A stretch of 18,371 bases of DNA, taken from contig JALSSG010000063.1 in the NCBI GenBank assembly GCA_026984355.1, forward strand, positions 1 to 18,371, written 5' to 3'. Made by a program: the position numbers and the translations under genes. Shown here one piece after another: positions 1 to 6,942 of this stretch. Below the pieces are notes generated by a model. It did not search any database. It saw nothing but the letters and a program-made list of their open reading frames with translations, and was not told the DNA's origin. Position 1 is the first letter of the stretch. Each line of letters opens with the position of its first letter. Origin of the DNA: Hydrogenothermaceae bacterium (lineage in GTDB: Bacteria; Aquificota; Aquificia; Aquificales; Hydrogenothermaceae).

Positions 1-45
1 ACCTTCAACATCATAAAGACCACTTCCACCTATTATTCCTACCAT
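1..45 (-). CDS. mtnP: S-methyl-5'-thioadenosine phosphorylase, N-terminal fragment
   Basis: Only the first 15 codons are inside the window; the gene runs off the left edge. The reverse complement starts with ATG at 45-43 and reads MVGIIGGSGLYDVEG, the phosphate-binding N-terminus (GIIGGSGLY) of the MTAP/PNP phosphorylase family. A Shine-Dalgarno AAGGAG lies 6 bases upstream of the ATG. The family cleaves 5'-methylthioadenosine to adenine and methylthioribose-1-phosphate in methionine salvage. The related purine nucleoside phosphorylases share this motif, so the substrate is not certain from 15 residues. It is divergent from ispE, with a 72-base gap between the two start codons. Confidence 0.75.
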   Translation of the reverse strand, partial: MVGIIGGSGLYDVEG

Positions 46-55
46 ATCAATCTCC

Positions 56-84
56 TTGAATATAAAAATTTAACAGAATATTAT
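56..84 (+). promoter_or_regulatory. Possible sigma-70 promoter for the ispE-prs run
   Basis: TTGAAT (56-61) is followed after 17 bases by TATTAT (79-84), leaving a short 5' leader before the ispE start at 118. It is the best-spaced pair in the mtnP/ispE gap. The -35 box would overlap the mtnP ribosome-binding site, which is unusual but possible in a 72-base divergent gap. Inference from consensus matching only. Confidence 0.3.
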
Positions 85-106
85 TTTATAGAACTTAAAA
101 TAACAA
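78..106 (-). promoter_or_regulatory. Possible sigma-70 promoter for mtnP
   Basis: On the minus strand, TTGTTA (106-101) is followed after 17 bases by TAATAT (83-78). Each box matches the consensus at four of six positions with ideal spacing. The -10 box lies on the same AT block as the candidate ispE -10 box, so the two divergent promoters would compete. The region is very AT-rich, so chance matches are likely. Confidence 0.25.
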
Positions 107-117
107 GGATAAACAAA

Positions 118-945
118 ATGGAAGAAATTATAAAATCTCCAGCAAAAGTTAATCTAGGTTTATGGGTCTTAGAAAAAAGAGCTGATAACTATCACAATAT
201 ATACACAGTAATCCACACTGTAGCTTTATATGATGTAATTACAATAAAACCTTCCTATAAGCTAAAAATTGAATTCACAAACCCTAACATTCCTGAAGAA
301 AATACAGTTTCAAAAGCTGTTCGCATATTTGAAGAAACGACCGGAATAGCTCAAAATTACCATATAATTGTACAAAAAGTTATTCCAACAGGAAGTGGTT
401 TAGGTGGAGGAAGTTCTAATGCAGCTGCCATATTAAAGAAACTAAACCAGCTTTCTGGAAACCCTCTATCTGAAGAAGAGCTGAACAAACTCGCAGTTTA
501 TATAGGAGCTGATGTTCCTTTCTTTCTAAAAGAAGGTATGGCAATAGCAGAAGGCATAGGAGATAAAATTACAAAACTTCCAGTTAAATTAGAAAAGGAA
601 ATTTTTATAATCTATCCAGATTTAGAAGTAAAAACCAGTGAAATATACAGCAGGATAACAACAGATATGTTGACAACAAAAGAGCAGATAAATATAATAG
701 ATAATCTGTTAAAAGAGAATAGGTTAGAAGAATTTTTACAGCGAACAGAAAATATTTTAGGTAATATATCGAAAGAAATGTTCCCTGTTATTAATGAAGT
801 TTTAAATACACTTGAATTTTTAGGATTTAAGGGATACATTACAGGTAGTGGAAGTGCTGTTTTTGCCTTTGGCAGACCTGACAAAAGATTGGAAGATATC
901 TGCAGAGGTAGAAACTGGAAATTATTTAAAACAAGGCTAACCTAA
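118..945 (+). CDS. ispE: 4-diphosphocytidyl-2-C-methyl-D-erythritol kinase
   Basis: This GHMP-family kinase phosphorylates CDP-methylerythritol in the cytoplasmic MEP pathway of isoprenoid synthesis. Visible signatures: the N-terminal SPAKVNLGL with Lys10, the glycine-rich ATP loop PTGSGLGGGSSNAA at residues 90-103, GADVPFF with the catalytic Asp132, and the third GHMP motif TGSGSAVFAF at 242-251. The length of 275 residues is normal for the family. The ATG at 118 follows AAGGAT with a 7-base spacer. The stop at 945 is only 8 bases before a tRNA-Gln gene, and prs follows. The order ispE, tRNA-Gln, prs, rplY, pth is also known from Pseudomonas, which supports the assignment. Confidence 0.95.
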   Translation: MEEIIKSPAKVNLGLWVLEKRADNYHNIYTVIHTVALYDVITIKPSYKLKIEFTNPNIPEENTVSKAVRIFEETTGIAQNYHIIVQKVIPTGSGLGGGSSNAAAILKKLNQLSGNPLSEEELNKLAVYIGADVPFFLKEGMAIAEGIGDKITKLPVKLEKEIFIIYPDLEVKTSEIYSRITTDMLTTKEQINIIDNLLKENRLEEFLQRTENILGNISKEMFPVINEVLNTLEFLGFKGYITGSGSAVFAFGRPDKRLEDICRGRNWKLFKTRLT

Positions 946-953
946 CAAATTGC

Positions 954-1026
954 TGGGGAGTAGTTCAGCTGGCAGAACACCGGATTTTGGATCCGGGTGT
1001 CGCAGGTTCGAATCCTGCCTCCCCAG
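954..1026 (+). tRNA. tRNA-Gln (anticodon UUG)
   Basis: A full cloverleaf can be folded by eye. The acceptor stem TGGGGAG (954-960) pairs with CTCCCCA (1019-1025), with discriminator G1026. The D stem is GTTC/GAAC. The anticodon stem CCGGA/TCCGG encloses the loop TTTTGGA, with anticodon TTG at 987-989. The variable loop is GTGTC, and the T stem GCAGG/CCTGC encloses TTCGAAT. The weak U-A first pair is typical of bacterial tRNA-Gln. CCA is not encoded (the next bases are CTTT), so it must be added by the CCA-adding enzyme. The gene lies between ispE and prs and is probably cut out of the polycistronic transcript by RNase P and 3' nucleases. Confidence 0.97.
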
Positions 1027-1061
1027 CTTTAAAATTTTCTTTTAATTTCTGGAGGTAACCC

Positions 1062-2000
1062 TTGGCTGGAAAACATTTAAAAATAATTAGCGGTACAGCT
1101 AATCCTGAATTTGCATATAAGGTTTCAGAATACCTACATGTACCATTATGTGATACTTTAGTTACACGATTTAGTGATGGAGAAGTTAGAGTTCAAATAA
1201 AAGAAAATGTCCGTGGAGCCGATGTATTTGTTATTCAAACCCTATCCTATCCGGCTAATGATAATATAATGGAATTGCTTCTTATTTTAGATGCGCTAAA
1301 AAGGTCTTCTACCCATAGAATCACAGCTGTAATTCCATATTTTGCTTACGCCAGACAGGATAGGAAAGATAAGCCAAGAGTACCTATAAGTGCAAAATTA
1401 TTAGCAGATATAATACAAACAGCAGGAGCAGATAGAGTCTTAACTGTAGATTTACATTCTGCTCAAATTCAAGGTTTCTTTGATTGTCCAGTAGATAATC
1501 TATATGCACTTCCAGTAATACTGGATTATCTAAAATCTAAAAATATTCCAAACGCAGTTGTTGTATCTCCAGATGCTGGTGGAGTTGAAAGAGCAAGAAT
1601 GTTAGCTAATAGATTAGGTTGTGGACTTGCAATTATATATAAAAGAAGACCAGCACCAAACATAGTAGAAACACTTGATGTAATAGGAGATGTAGAAGGA
1701 AAAAACGCAATCATAATTGATGATATTATAGATACAGCAGGAACGATAGTCTCAGCATCTGAAATGCTACTGCAAAAAGGAGCTAAATCAGTAATAGCTA
1801 CATGTACACATCCAGTATTTTCTGGACCTGCAGTAGACAGATTAAAAAACTCACCTATAGAAGAAGTAATTGTAACAAATACAATCCCTGTAAAAGGTAA
1901 AGAATTTGATAAGTTAACTGTGCTTTCAGTAGCAGAACTTGTAGGAGAAGCCATAAAAAGAATTAATATAGAAAGCTCAGTAAGTTCATTATTTGTTTAA
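1062..2000 (+). CDS. prs: Ribose-phosphate pyrophosphokinase (PRPP synthetase)
   Basis: Converts ribose-5-phosphate and ATP to PRPP, the precursor of nucleotides, histidine and tryptophan. Motifs: the flexible-loop YARQDRK (96-102), TVDLHSAQIQGFF with the metal-binding Asp130/His132 segment, the KRRP block (194-197), and the PRPP-binding loop IIIDDIIDTAGTIV (217-230). The length of 312 residues is standard for class I enzymes. The start is TTG at 1062: GGAGGT (1051-1056) lies 5 bases upstream and the encoded N-terminus aligns with the family. It follows the tRNA by 35 bases with no evident terminator, and rplY starts 17 bases after its stop, so it probably shares their transcript. Confidence 0.96.
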   Translation: MAGKHLKIISGTANPEFAYKVSEYLHVPLCDTLVTRFSDGEVRVQIKENVRGADVFVIQTLSYPANDNIMELLLILDALKRSSTHRITAVIPYFAYARQDRKDKPRVPISAKLLADIIQTAGADRVLTVDLHSAQIQGFFDCPVDNLYALPVILDYLKSKNIPNAVVVSPDAGGVERARMLANRLGCGLAIIYKRRPAPNIVETLDVIGDVEGKNAIIIDDIIDTAGTIVSASEMLLQKGAKSVIATCTHPVFSGPAVDRLKNSPIEEVIVTNTIPVKGKEFDKLTVLSVAELVGEAIKRINIESSVSSLFV

Positions 2001-2017
2001 GGAGGTATAGGTAAAAG

Positions 2018-2626
2018 ATGATACAAACAATAGAGTGGGAAGCAGTTCCAAGAACACCAGGAAAAAAAAGTGAAGTAAAACAATTAAGAAGCAAAGGCTT
2101 TATTCCTGCTGAAATTTATGGAAAAGGACATGAAAATGCTCATGTCTATATAAAAAAGAAAGATTTACTCTCTAGACCTCACGGAAACTTTTTAATACAG
2201 ATTAAACTTGAAAATGAAGAGGAACCAAGAGTATGTATCCTGAAAAATATACAGTATAACTATCTTGGTGATGAACCTATTCATGTTGATTTATATGAAG
2301 TAACATTTGGAGTAGAACTTGAAGTAGAAGTTCCAATTGAGCTAGTAGGAACACCTAAAGGTATAGAGCTAGGAGGAATACTGGAACAACACTTACACTC
2401 TGTTCTTGTTAAAACAGTTCCAAGAAAAATTCCTGAAGAAATAAAGGTAGACATATCTCATCTTGGACTTGGAGATGTTTTATATGTTAAGGACATAGAA
2501 CCACCAGAAGATGTTAAGATTATTACACCTCCTGATGAAGTTGTTGCTGTAGTATCTGAACCAGAAGAAGAAGCGGTTGAAGAAGAAATACCTGAAGAAG
2601 CAGTTGAAACTGAAACAACTTCATGA
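2018..2626 (+). CDS. rplY: 50S ribosomal protein L25, long (CTC/TL5) form
   Basis: Binds 5S rRNA in the large ribosomal subunit. The N-terminal L25 domain (about residues 5-95) has the family pattern K..SEVKQLRSKGFIPAEIYGKG and HVDLYEV. A second beta domain (about 100-180) marks the long CTC/TL5 type. A strongly acidic tail from about residue 182 (EPEEEAVEEEIPEE) ends the 202-residue protein. The ATG at 2018 follows AAGGAGGT (1999-2006), with a rather long 11-base spacer. The stop TGA overlaps the pth start (ATGA, 2623-2626), indicating translational coupling. Confidence 0.94.
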   Translation: MIQTIEWEAVPRTPGKKSEVKQLRSKGFIPAEIYGKGHENAHVYIKKKDLLSRPHGNFLIQIKLENEEEPRVCILKNIQYNYLGDEPIHVDLYEVTFGVELEVEVPIELVGTPKGIELGGILEQHLHSVLVKTVPRKIPEEIKVDISHLGLGDVLYVKDIEPPEDVKIITPPDEVVAVVSEPEEEAVEEEIPEEAVETETTS

Positions 2627-3192
2627 TTAAAGCTATAATTGGTCTTGGTAATCCTGGAAAAAAATATCAAAATACTCGTCATAATGTAGGCTTTATGGTG
2701 GCAGATGCTCTGGCATCTGCTCTTAAATGTAAAAAGGAAGTTATAGAGTGTTGTTTTTCTCATATATATAATTGTAAAAATCATGATTTGTTCATTGTAA
2801 AACCACAAACATATATGAACAATAGTGGAGTAGCTGTTAAAAACCTTTTAGATGAATATAATCTAAAACCATCAGAAATTCTCGTAGTTTATGATGATTT
2901 AGATTTACCTCTTGGAAAAATTAGACTAAGAAAATCAGGTTCAAGTGGTGGACATAGAGGAGTTCAGTCTATAATTGAGAATATAAAAACACAGGATTTT
3001 CCAAGGCTAAAAATAGGAATAGGAAGACCTATATCTAAAAAAGAAGTAACAGACTATGTTTTATCTCCATTTAACAAAGACGAAAGCCTTTTAGTTGAAA
3101 AAGTAATATCTTCTGCAGTTGAATGCCTATTAAATGTGATAAAATACGGTATAGATAAATCATTAAATACATGTAATAAGAGTATTATATAA
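2623..3192 (+). CDS. pth: Peptidyl-tRNA hydrolase
   Basis: Releases tRNA from prematurely terminated peptidyl-tRNA. The N-terminus IIGLGNPGKKYQNTRHNVGF carries Asn10 and the catalytic His20. Further family signatures are KPQTYMN (60-66), VVYDDLDLPLG (88-98), and SGGHRG with His111. The length of 189 residues is typical. Its start overlaps the rplY stop by four bases without needing a separate Shine-Dalgarno, so it is probably coupled to rplY. After its stop, 73 bases separate it from rpsF, by far the largest gap between protein genes on the plus-strand run; this may divide two transcription units. Confidence 0.95.
   Translation: MIKAIIGLGNPGKKYQNTRHNVGFMVADALASALKCKKEVIECCFSHIYNCKNHDLFIVKPQTYMNNSGVAVKNLLDEYNLKPSEILVVYDDLDLPLGKIRLRKSGSSGGHRGVQSIIENIKTQDFPRLKIGIGRPISKKEVTDYVLSPFNKDESLLVEKVISSAVECLLNVIKYGIDKSLNTCNKSII
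3119..3145 (+). promoter_or_regulatory. Possible internal promoter for the rpsF-dnaB run
   Basis: Inside the 3' end of pth, TTGAAT (3119-3124) precedes TGATAAAAT (3137-3145). The latter is an extended -10 (TG-N-TAAAAT, five of six in the hexamer). The 15-base spacer is short, but extended -10 promoters tolerate this. A start near 3152 would give a leader of a little over 100 bases before rpsF. Consensus matching in AT-rich DNA only. Confidence 0.25.
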
Positions 3193-3265
3193 GTTTTTCT
3201 CCTTGCTTCCTGTGAAATATCAGGAGGCTGAAGTTAAGAGAAATCCAACCAAAAGGAGGTTTAAT
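3193..3265 (+). promoter_or_regulatory. rpsF leader with hairpin and possible anti-Shine-Dalgarno
   Basis: GCTTCCTG (3205-3212) pairs with CAGGAGGC (3221-3228), one G-U pair included, around an 8-base loop. Just upstream, TCTCCTT (3198-3204) is complementary, one wobble included, to the rpsF Shine-Dalgarno AAGGAGG (3253-3259). The mRNA could therefore switch between an accessible and a masked ribosome-binding site. Ribosomal proteins S6 and S18 are known in many bacteria to bind the leader of their own mRNA; I do not see the CCG-containing bulge described for that motif. There is no run of T after the hairpin, so it is not a plain terminator. Function is inference. Confidence 0.4.
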
Positions 3266-3604
3266 ATGGATATAACTCGTTATTATGAATCTGTTTTTGT
3301 TCTAAAACCAACTCTAACAGAGGAAGAAATAAATTCCTTTGTAGAAGAGTTAAAAAAGTTCATCGAACAAAACGAAGGTGAAATTTATAACTTCGAAAAA
3401 TGGGGAAGAAGGGAATTTGCATATCCTATTGAAAAATTTAATTCTGGATATTATTTTGTCTTTAACTTTAAGACAAAGAATACTGAATTGCCAGTAAAAT
3501 TAGAACCATTTTACAGATATAACGAAAATGTAATAAGGTTCCTTACTTTTAAAGTAAAACCACCAAAACAAGAAAAACAAGAAGAAACAAAAAGCACTGA
3601 ATAA
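3266..3604 (+). CDS. rpsF: 30S ribosomal protein S6
   Basis: Binds the central domain of 16S rRNA together with S18. The 112-residue product begins MDITRYYESVFVLKP and shows the S6 signatures WGRREFAYPI (46-55), FNSGYYFVFNF (58-68) and RYNENVIRFLTFKV (84-97), followed by a charged tail. The open frame extends upstream to 3203, but the ATG at 3266 is preferred: it has a near-perfect AAGGAGG 6 bases upstream and gives the normal family N-terminus. The upstream 21 codons are leader sequence and resemble nothing in S6. First gene of the rpsF-ssb-rpsR-rplI-dnaB cluster, a widespread order. Confidence 0.94.
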   Translation: MDITRYYESVFVLKPTLTEEEINSFVEELKKFIEQNEGEIYNFEKWGRREFAYPIEKFNSGYYFVFNFKTKNTELPVKLEPFYRYNENVIRFLTFKVKPPKQEKQEETKSTE

Positions 3605-3621
3605 TTTTTAAGGAGATAAAA

Positions 3622-4041
3622 GTGCTAAATAAAGTTTTTTTAATTGGAAGATTAACTAGAGACCCTGAAATCAGATTTTTACCAAGTGGCAGTCAGGTTA
3701 CTTCTTTTACTTTAGCAGTTAATAGAAGATATAAAACTAAAAACAGTGAACAATGGCAAGAAGAGACATATTACTTTGATATAGAAGCATTCAGTTTTCT
3801 TGCAGAAAGACTTGGAAAACAGCTTTCCAAAGGTGTACAGATAGTATTAGAGGGACACTTAAGGCAGGATAAATGGGAAACAGCTTCAGGAGAAAAAAGG
3901 TCAAAAGTTAAAGTGGTAGCGGAAAAAGTAAGCATTCTTTCAAGACCAGGAAGACCTGAAGAATTACCTGAAAACGAAGCTGAGCAAGAAGTTGTAGAAG
4001 AACCTGAAGATTTATCTTCAGATGAAGATATTCCATTTTAA
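3622..4041 (+). CDS. ssb: Single-stranded DNA-binding protein
   Basis: An OB-fold protein (about residues 1-107) that coats single-stranded DNA in replication, repair and recombination. The N-terminus MLNKVFLIGRLTRDPEIRF and the segments VTSFTLAVNRRY and VQIVLEGHLRQDKW are typical. A short acidic linker leads to the C-terminal tip DEDIPF (134-139), the docking peptide for partner enzymes. The start is GTG at 3622, with AAGGAG 6 bases upstream. It lies 17 bases after rpsF and 22 before rpsR, so it is co-transcribed with S6 and S18, the usual arrangement. Confidence 0.95.
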   Translation: MLNKVFLIGRLTRDPEIRFLPSGSQVTSFTLAVNRRYKTKNSEQWQEETYYFDIEAFSFLAERLGKQLSKGVQIVLEGHLRQDKWETASGEKRSKVKVVAEKVSILSRPGRPEELPENEAEQEVVEEPEDLSSDEDIPF

Positions 4042-4063
4042 AGTTAAAAAGGAGGTATAAAAT

Positions 4064-4306
4064 ATGGCTAACCCAACAACAGCAAATAAACCTTTTTATC
4101 AGAAAAGAAAAAAATATTGCAAATTCTGTGCTGAAGGAAAAGAACCTAACTATAAAGACATAGAGATGTTAAAGGAATTTATTTCTGATAGAGGAAAAAT
4201 AATACCAAGAAGAATATCAGGAACTTGCGGAAAACACCAGAGAAAACTAGCAGTTGAAATAAAAAAAGCAAGACAATTAGCTCTTATTCCTTATGTGATT
4301 ATTTAA
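4064..4306 (+). CDS. rpsR: 30S ribosomal protein S18
   Basis: Partner of S6 on the 30S platform. The 80-residue protein has the S18 core YKDIEMLKEFISDRGKIIPRR and the basic stretch GKHQRKLAVEIKKAR. It is the zinc-ligand (C+) form: Cys19 and Cys22 (CKFC) with Cys55 and His58 (CGKH) make a plausible four-ligand site. Many bacteria also have C- forms lacking these residues. The ATG at 4064 follows AAGGAGGT. It sits between ssb and rplI. Confidence 0.95.
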   Translation: MANPTTANKPFYQKRKKYCKFCAEGKEPNYKDIEMLKEFISDRGKIIPRRISGTCGKHQRKLAVEIKKARQLALIPYVII

Positions 4307-4335
4307 GTAAATAAGCAAACAGGAGGTTGTATTAA

Positions 4336-4788
4336 ATGAGAGTTATTCTTACAAAAGATGTAGAAGGATGGGGTACTATAGGTGATATTATTGAAGTAAA
4401 AGATGGCTTTGCAAGAAATTACTTAATACCAAAAGGATTTGCATATCCAGCAACTGACAACTATGTAAGAATGGTACAGAATATACTAAAACAAAAAGCA
4501 AGAAAGTTAGAGAAAGAAAAGGAAAAAGCCAATGAAATTAAAGAAAAGATAGACGGTCAAGAAATTGTACTTAAGAAAAAAGTAGGTTTAACTGGTAAGC
4601 TGTATGGTTCAGTTACTGCAGCAGATATAGCACAGAAATTAAAGGAAGAATTTGGCACTGAAATAGATAGAAAAAAGATTATGCTCAGAAATCCTATTAG
4701 AGATATAGGTGTTTATACTATAAAAATTAGATTACATCCAGAAGTTACAGCAACTATAAAGGTAAATGTACAGCCTGAAGAACAATAA
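4336..4788 (+). CDS. rplI: 50S ribosomal protein L9
   Basis: Binds 23S rRNA at the base of the L1 stalk. The N-terminal domain MRVILTKDVEGWGTIGDIIEV followed by GFARNYLIPKGFA (25-37) is the family signature. A long charged connecting helix (about 45-75, rich in K and E) and a C-terminal domain (about 76-150) complete the usual dumbbell. The length of 150 residues is standard. The ATG at 4336 follows AGGAGG. The dnaB start lies one base past its stop. Confidence 0.95.
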   Translation: MRVILTKDVEGWGTIGDIIEVKDGFARNYLIPKGFAYPATDNYVRMVQNILKQKARKLEKEKEKANEIKEKIDGQEIVLKKKVGLTGKLYGSVTAADIAQKLKEEFGTEIDRKKIMLRNPIRDIGVYTIKIRLHPEVTATIKVNVQPEEQ

Positions 4789-4789
4789 A

Positions 4790-6193
4790 ATGGATGAAGA
4801 ATTAAAAGAAGGTTCTCTCCCAAAAGATATTGAAGCGGAGAGAGCCTTACTTGGTGGCTTACTTTTAGATAGCTCCAAGGTTGATGAAGTACTAAACATT
4901 CTAAAACCTGATGATTTTTATGACCCAAAACACCATGTAATATACCAATCAATAATAGATTTAGTAGAAACAGGAAAACCTGTAGATAAAATCATCCTCA
5001 AAGATTATCTGGAAAAAATAAACAAGTTAGATTTTATAGGTGGTGATTTATATCTAACTTTACTACTTGAAAGAGATGCAGCTCCTCCATCTATAATACC
5101 TGATTTAGCTACACAGATAAAAGAAAAATCTCTACTGAGAAACCTTATAAAAACTGCAAAAATAATAGAGACAAAAGCAAAAACTACAAAAAATATTGAT
5201 GAACTGATTGAAGAAGCAGAAAAATTAATATTTGATATAACAAATCAAAAATCTATAACTCCTTACTATTCTCTTAATGAGGTATTAAAAACTACACTTG
5301 ATATTATCAATGAACTTTATAAGAAAGACACAATAATAACTGGTTTACCAACAGGCTTTTATGAGCTTGATAAAATGACCACTGGGTTTCATAAAGGAGA
5401 TTTGATTATTATAGCTGCAAGACCAGCTATGGGAAAAACTTCCTTTGCCCTTAGCATATTACACCATATTTCTGTAAAGGAAAATATACCATCAGCTTTC
5501 TTCTCTTTAGAAATGTCAAAAGAACAGATAGTAATGAGATTACTTTGTAATGAGGCACGAGTCCCTCTAAAAAGAATAAGGTCTGGATTTTTAAATAAAA
5601 ATGAACTTGATTCTATAACAGAAGCAGCCCTTAGCATGGCAAAAGCACCTTTATTTATAGATGATACAGCATCTTTAACTATACTTGACCTTAGAGCAAA
5701 AGCAAGAAGGTTAAAAAAGGAAAAAGATATAGGAATAGTTGTAGTTGATTACCTACAGCTACTAAAATCACACAGAAGAACAGAAAACCGCCAGCAAGAA
5801 GTAGCAGAAATTTCAAGAAGTTTAAAAGCTTTAGCGAAAGAACTAGAAATACCAGTTGTAGCTTTAGCACAGCTTTCAAGACAGACAGAGATAAGAGCTG
5901 ACAAAAGACCTCAATTGGCAGATTTAAGAGAAAGTGGTTCAATAGAACAGGATGCAGATATTGTTATGTTTATTCATAGACCTGAATATTACAAAAAAAA
6001 TCCAACTCCTGAAGAGGAAGGTTTGGCAGAAATAATTATTGCAAAACAAAGAAATGGTCCAACAGGAACTATAAACTTAGCCTTTATAAAGGAAATAACA
6101 AGATTTGAAAATTTAGCAAAAACAACTCCAGAAGAAGAAATTGAAGAAGAAGTTGTGGAAGATTTATCTCAGATAGATGAAGTGGATTTATAA
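4790..6193 (+). CDS. dnaB: Replicative DNA helicase DnaB
   Basis: Hexameric RecA-fold helicase that unwinds DNA at the replication fork. The N-terminal domain (about 8-150) starts with the usual PKDIEAERALLGGLLLD. The ATPase domain shows Walker A ARPAMGKTS (210-218), SLEMS with the catalytic Glu241, Walker B VVVDYLQLL (317-325), and KQRNGPTG with a candidate arginine finger Arg421. From the ATG at 4790 the product has 467 residues, close to the usual size, and there is no intein. An in-frame ATG at 4766 lies inside rplI; it adds eight residues unlike the family and its Shine-Dalgarno is too close. The 4790 start has only a weak GAAG and is probably coupled to rplI termination. The stop overlaps the next start (TAATG). 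Confidence 0.94.
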   Translation: MDEELKEGSLPKDIEAERALLGGLLLDSSKVDEVLNILKPDDFYDPKHHVIYQSIIDLVETGKPVDKIILKDYLEKINKLDFIGGDLYLTLLLERDAAPPSIIPDLATQIKEKSLLRNLIKTAKIIETKAKTTKNIDELIEEAEKLIFDITNQKSITPYYSLNEVLKTTLDIINELYKKDTIITGLPTGFYELDKMTTGFHKGDLIIIAARPAMGKTSFALSILHHISVKENIPSAFFSLEMSKEQIVMRLLCNEARVPLKRIRSGFLNKNELDSITEAALSMAKAPLFIDDTASLTILDLRAKARRLKKEKDIGIVVVDYLQLLKSHRRTENRQQEVAEISRSLKALAKELEIPVVALAQLSRQTEIRADKRPQLADLRESGSIEQDADIVMFIHRPEYYKKNPTPEEEGLAEIIIAKQRNGPTGTINLAFIKEITRFENLAKTTPEEEIEEEVVEDLSQIDEVDL

Positions 6194-6942
6194 TGTGGAA
6201 AACTATTGAAAACTTTATTAATCAAGTTGGAGAAGCAACTTTACTGTTTATAAAGGCAGTTTTTATTATATTCACCCATCCACCAAAAATAAAACACATT
6301 CTAAAACAGATAGAAGAAATAGGTGTAAACGCTGCTATACTTATTGCTGTTACAGGTTTTTTTATGGGAGGAGTTATAGTAATAGAGATTTATCCTACAT
6401 TCCACAAATTTAACGCTGAGTTTTTAATGGGAGCTGTTGTTGCCATATCATTATCACGGGAACTATCTCCTGTACTTGTAGCATTACTTATAACAGCAAG
6501 GTCAGGCTCATCTATGTCAGCAAATATTGGTACTATGAGAATTACAGAACAGATAGATGCTTTGGAAGTTTTAGCTGTTGACCCAGTGAGATATCTTATA
6601 GCACCAAGACTTATAGCAGCTTTTTTTGTAGTTCCTGCATTAACTATTCTTTCTATAGCTTCCGGAGTAATTGGTGGATATATCATCAGTACTGAGTTTT
6701 TTAATGTAAATCCATTTATATATTGGGAAAAAATGAAAGACTTAACACAGATGTACGACATAATTGGTGGAATTATAAAATCTGTTGTATTTGGAATTAG
6801 TTTAACGTTAGTAGCATGCTATTTTGGATATACCGCTTCAGGTGGAGCTGAAGGAGTAGGTAAAGCTACAACTAAAGGTGTAGTAGTAGCCTCAGTACTA
6901 ATATTAATTCTTGACTATTTCCTTACGCCTCTCATCTTTTAA
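6193..6942 (+). CDS. mlaE: MlaE-family ABC transporter permease
   Basis: Inner-membrane permease of the MlaFEDB type, which moves phospholipids between the inner and outer membranes. The 249-residue protein is hydrophobic with several membrane segments. It contains the highly conserved MlaE block from Glu90 to Glu119 (ELSPVLVALLITARSG, then SMSANIGTMRITEQ), and the following IDALEVLAVDPVRYLIAPR is also typical. The ATG shares a base with the dnaB stop, so it is coupled to dnaB. The partner genes mlaF (ATPase) and mlaD (MCE substrate-binding protein), often found next to it, are absent here: the downstream neighbour is convergent. They must lie elsewhere if the system is complete. Confidence 0.9.
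   Translation: MWKTIENFINQVGEATLLFIKAVFIIFTHPPKIKHILKQIEEIGVNAAILIAVTGFFMGGVIVIEIYPTFHKFNAEFLMGAVVAISLSRELSPVLVALLITARSGSSMSANIGTMRITEQIDALEVLAVDPVRYLIAPRLIAAFFVVPALTILSIASGVIGGYIISTEFFNVNPFIYWEKMKDLTQMYDIIGGIIKSVVFGISLTLVACYFGYTASGGAEGVGKATTKGVVVASVLILILDYFLTPLIF

Noticed and set aside
2458..2808. Minus-strand open frame across rplY and pth
   Set aside because: It is a low-complexity reverse shadow of the acidic tail of rplY and has no ribosome-binding site or family resemblance.
3203..3265. Longer rpsF starting at 3203
   Set aside because: The extra 21 residues do not resemble S6 and no good ribosome-binding site precedes 3203; the ATG at 3266 has a near-perfect one and the right N-terminus.
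4766..4789. dnaB start inside rplI at 4766
   Set aside because: Eight added residues are unlike DnaB and the only nearby Shine-Dalgarno is too close; the ATG at 4790 directly after the rplI stop fits better.
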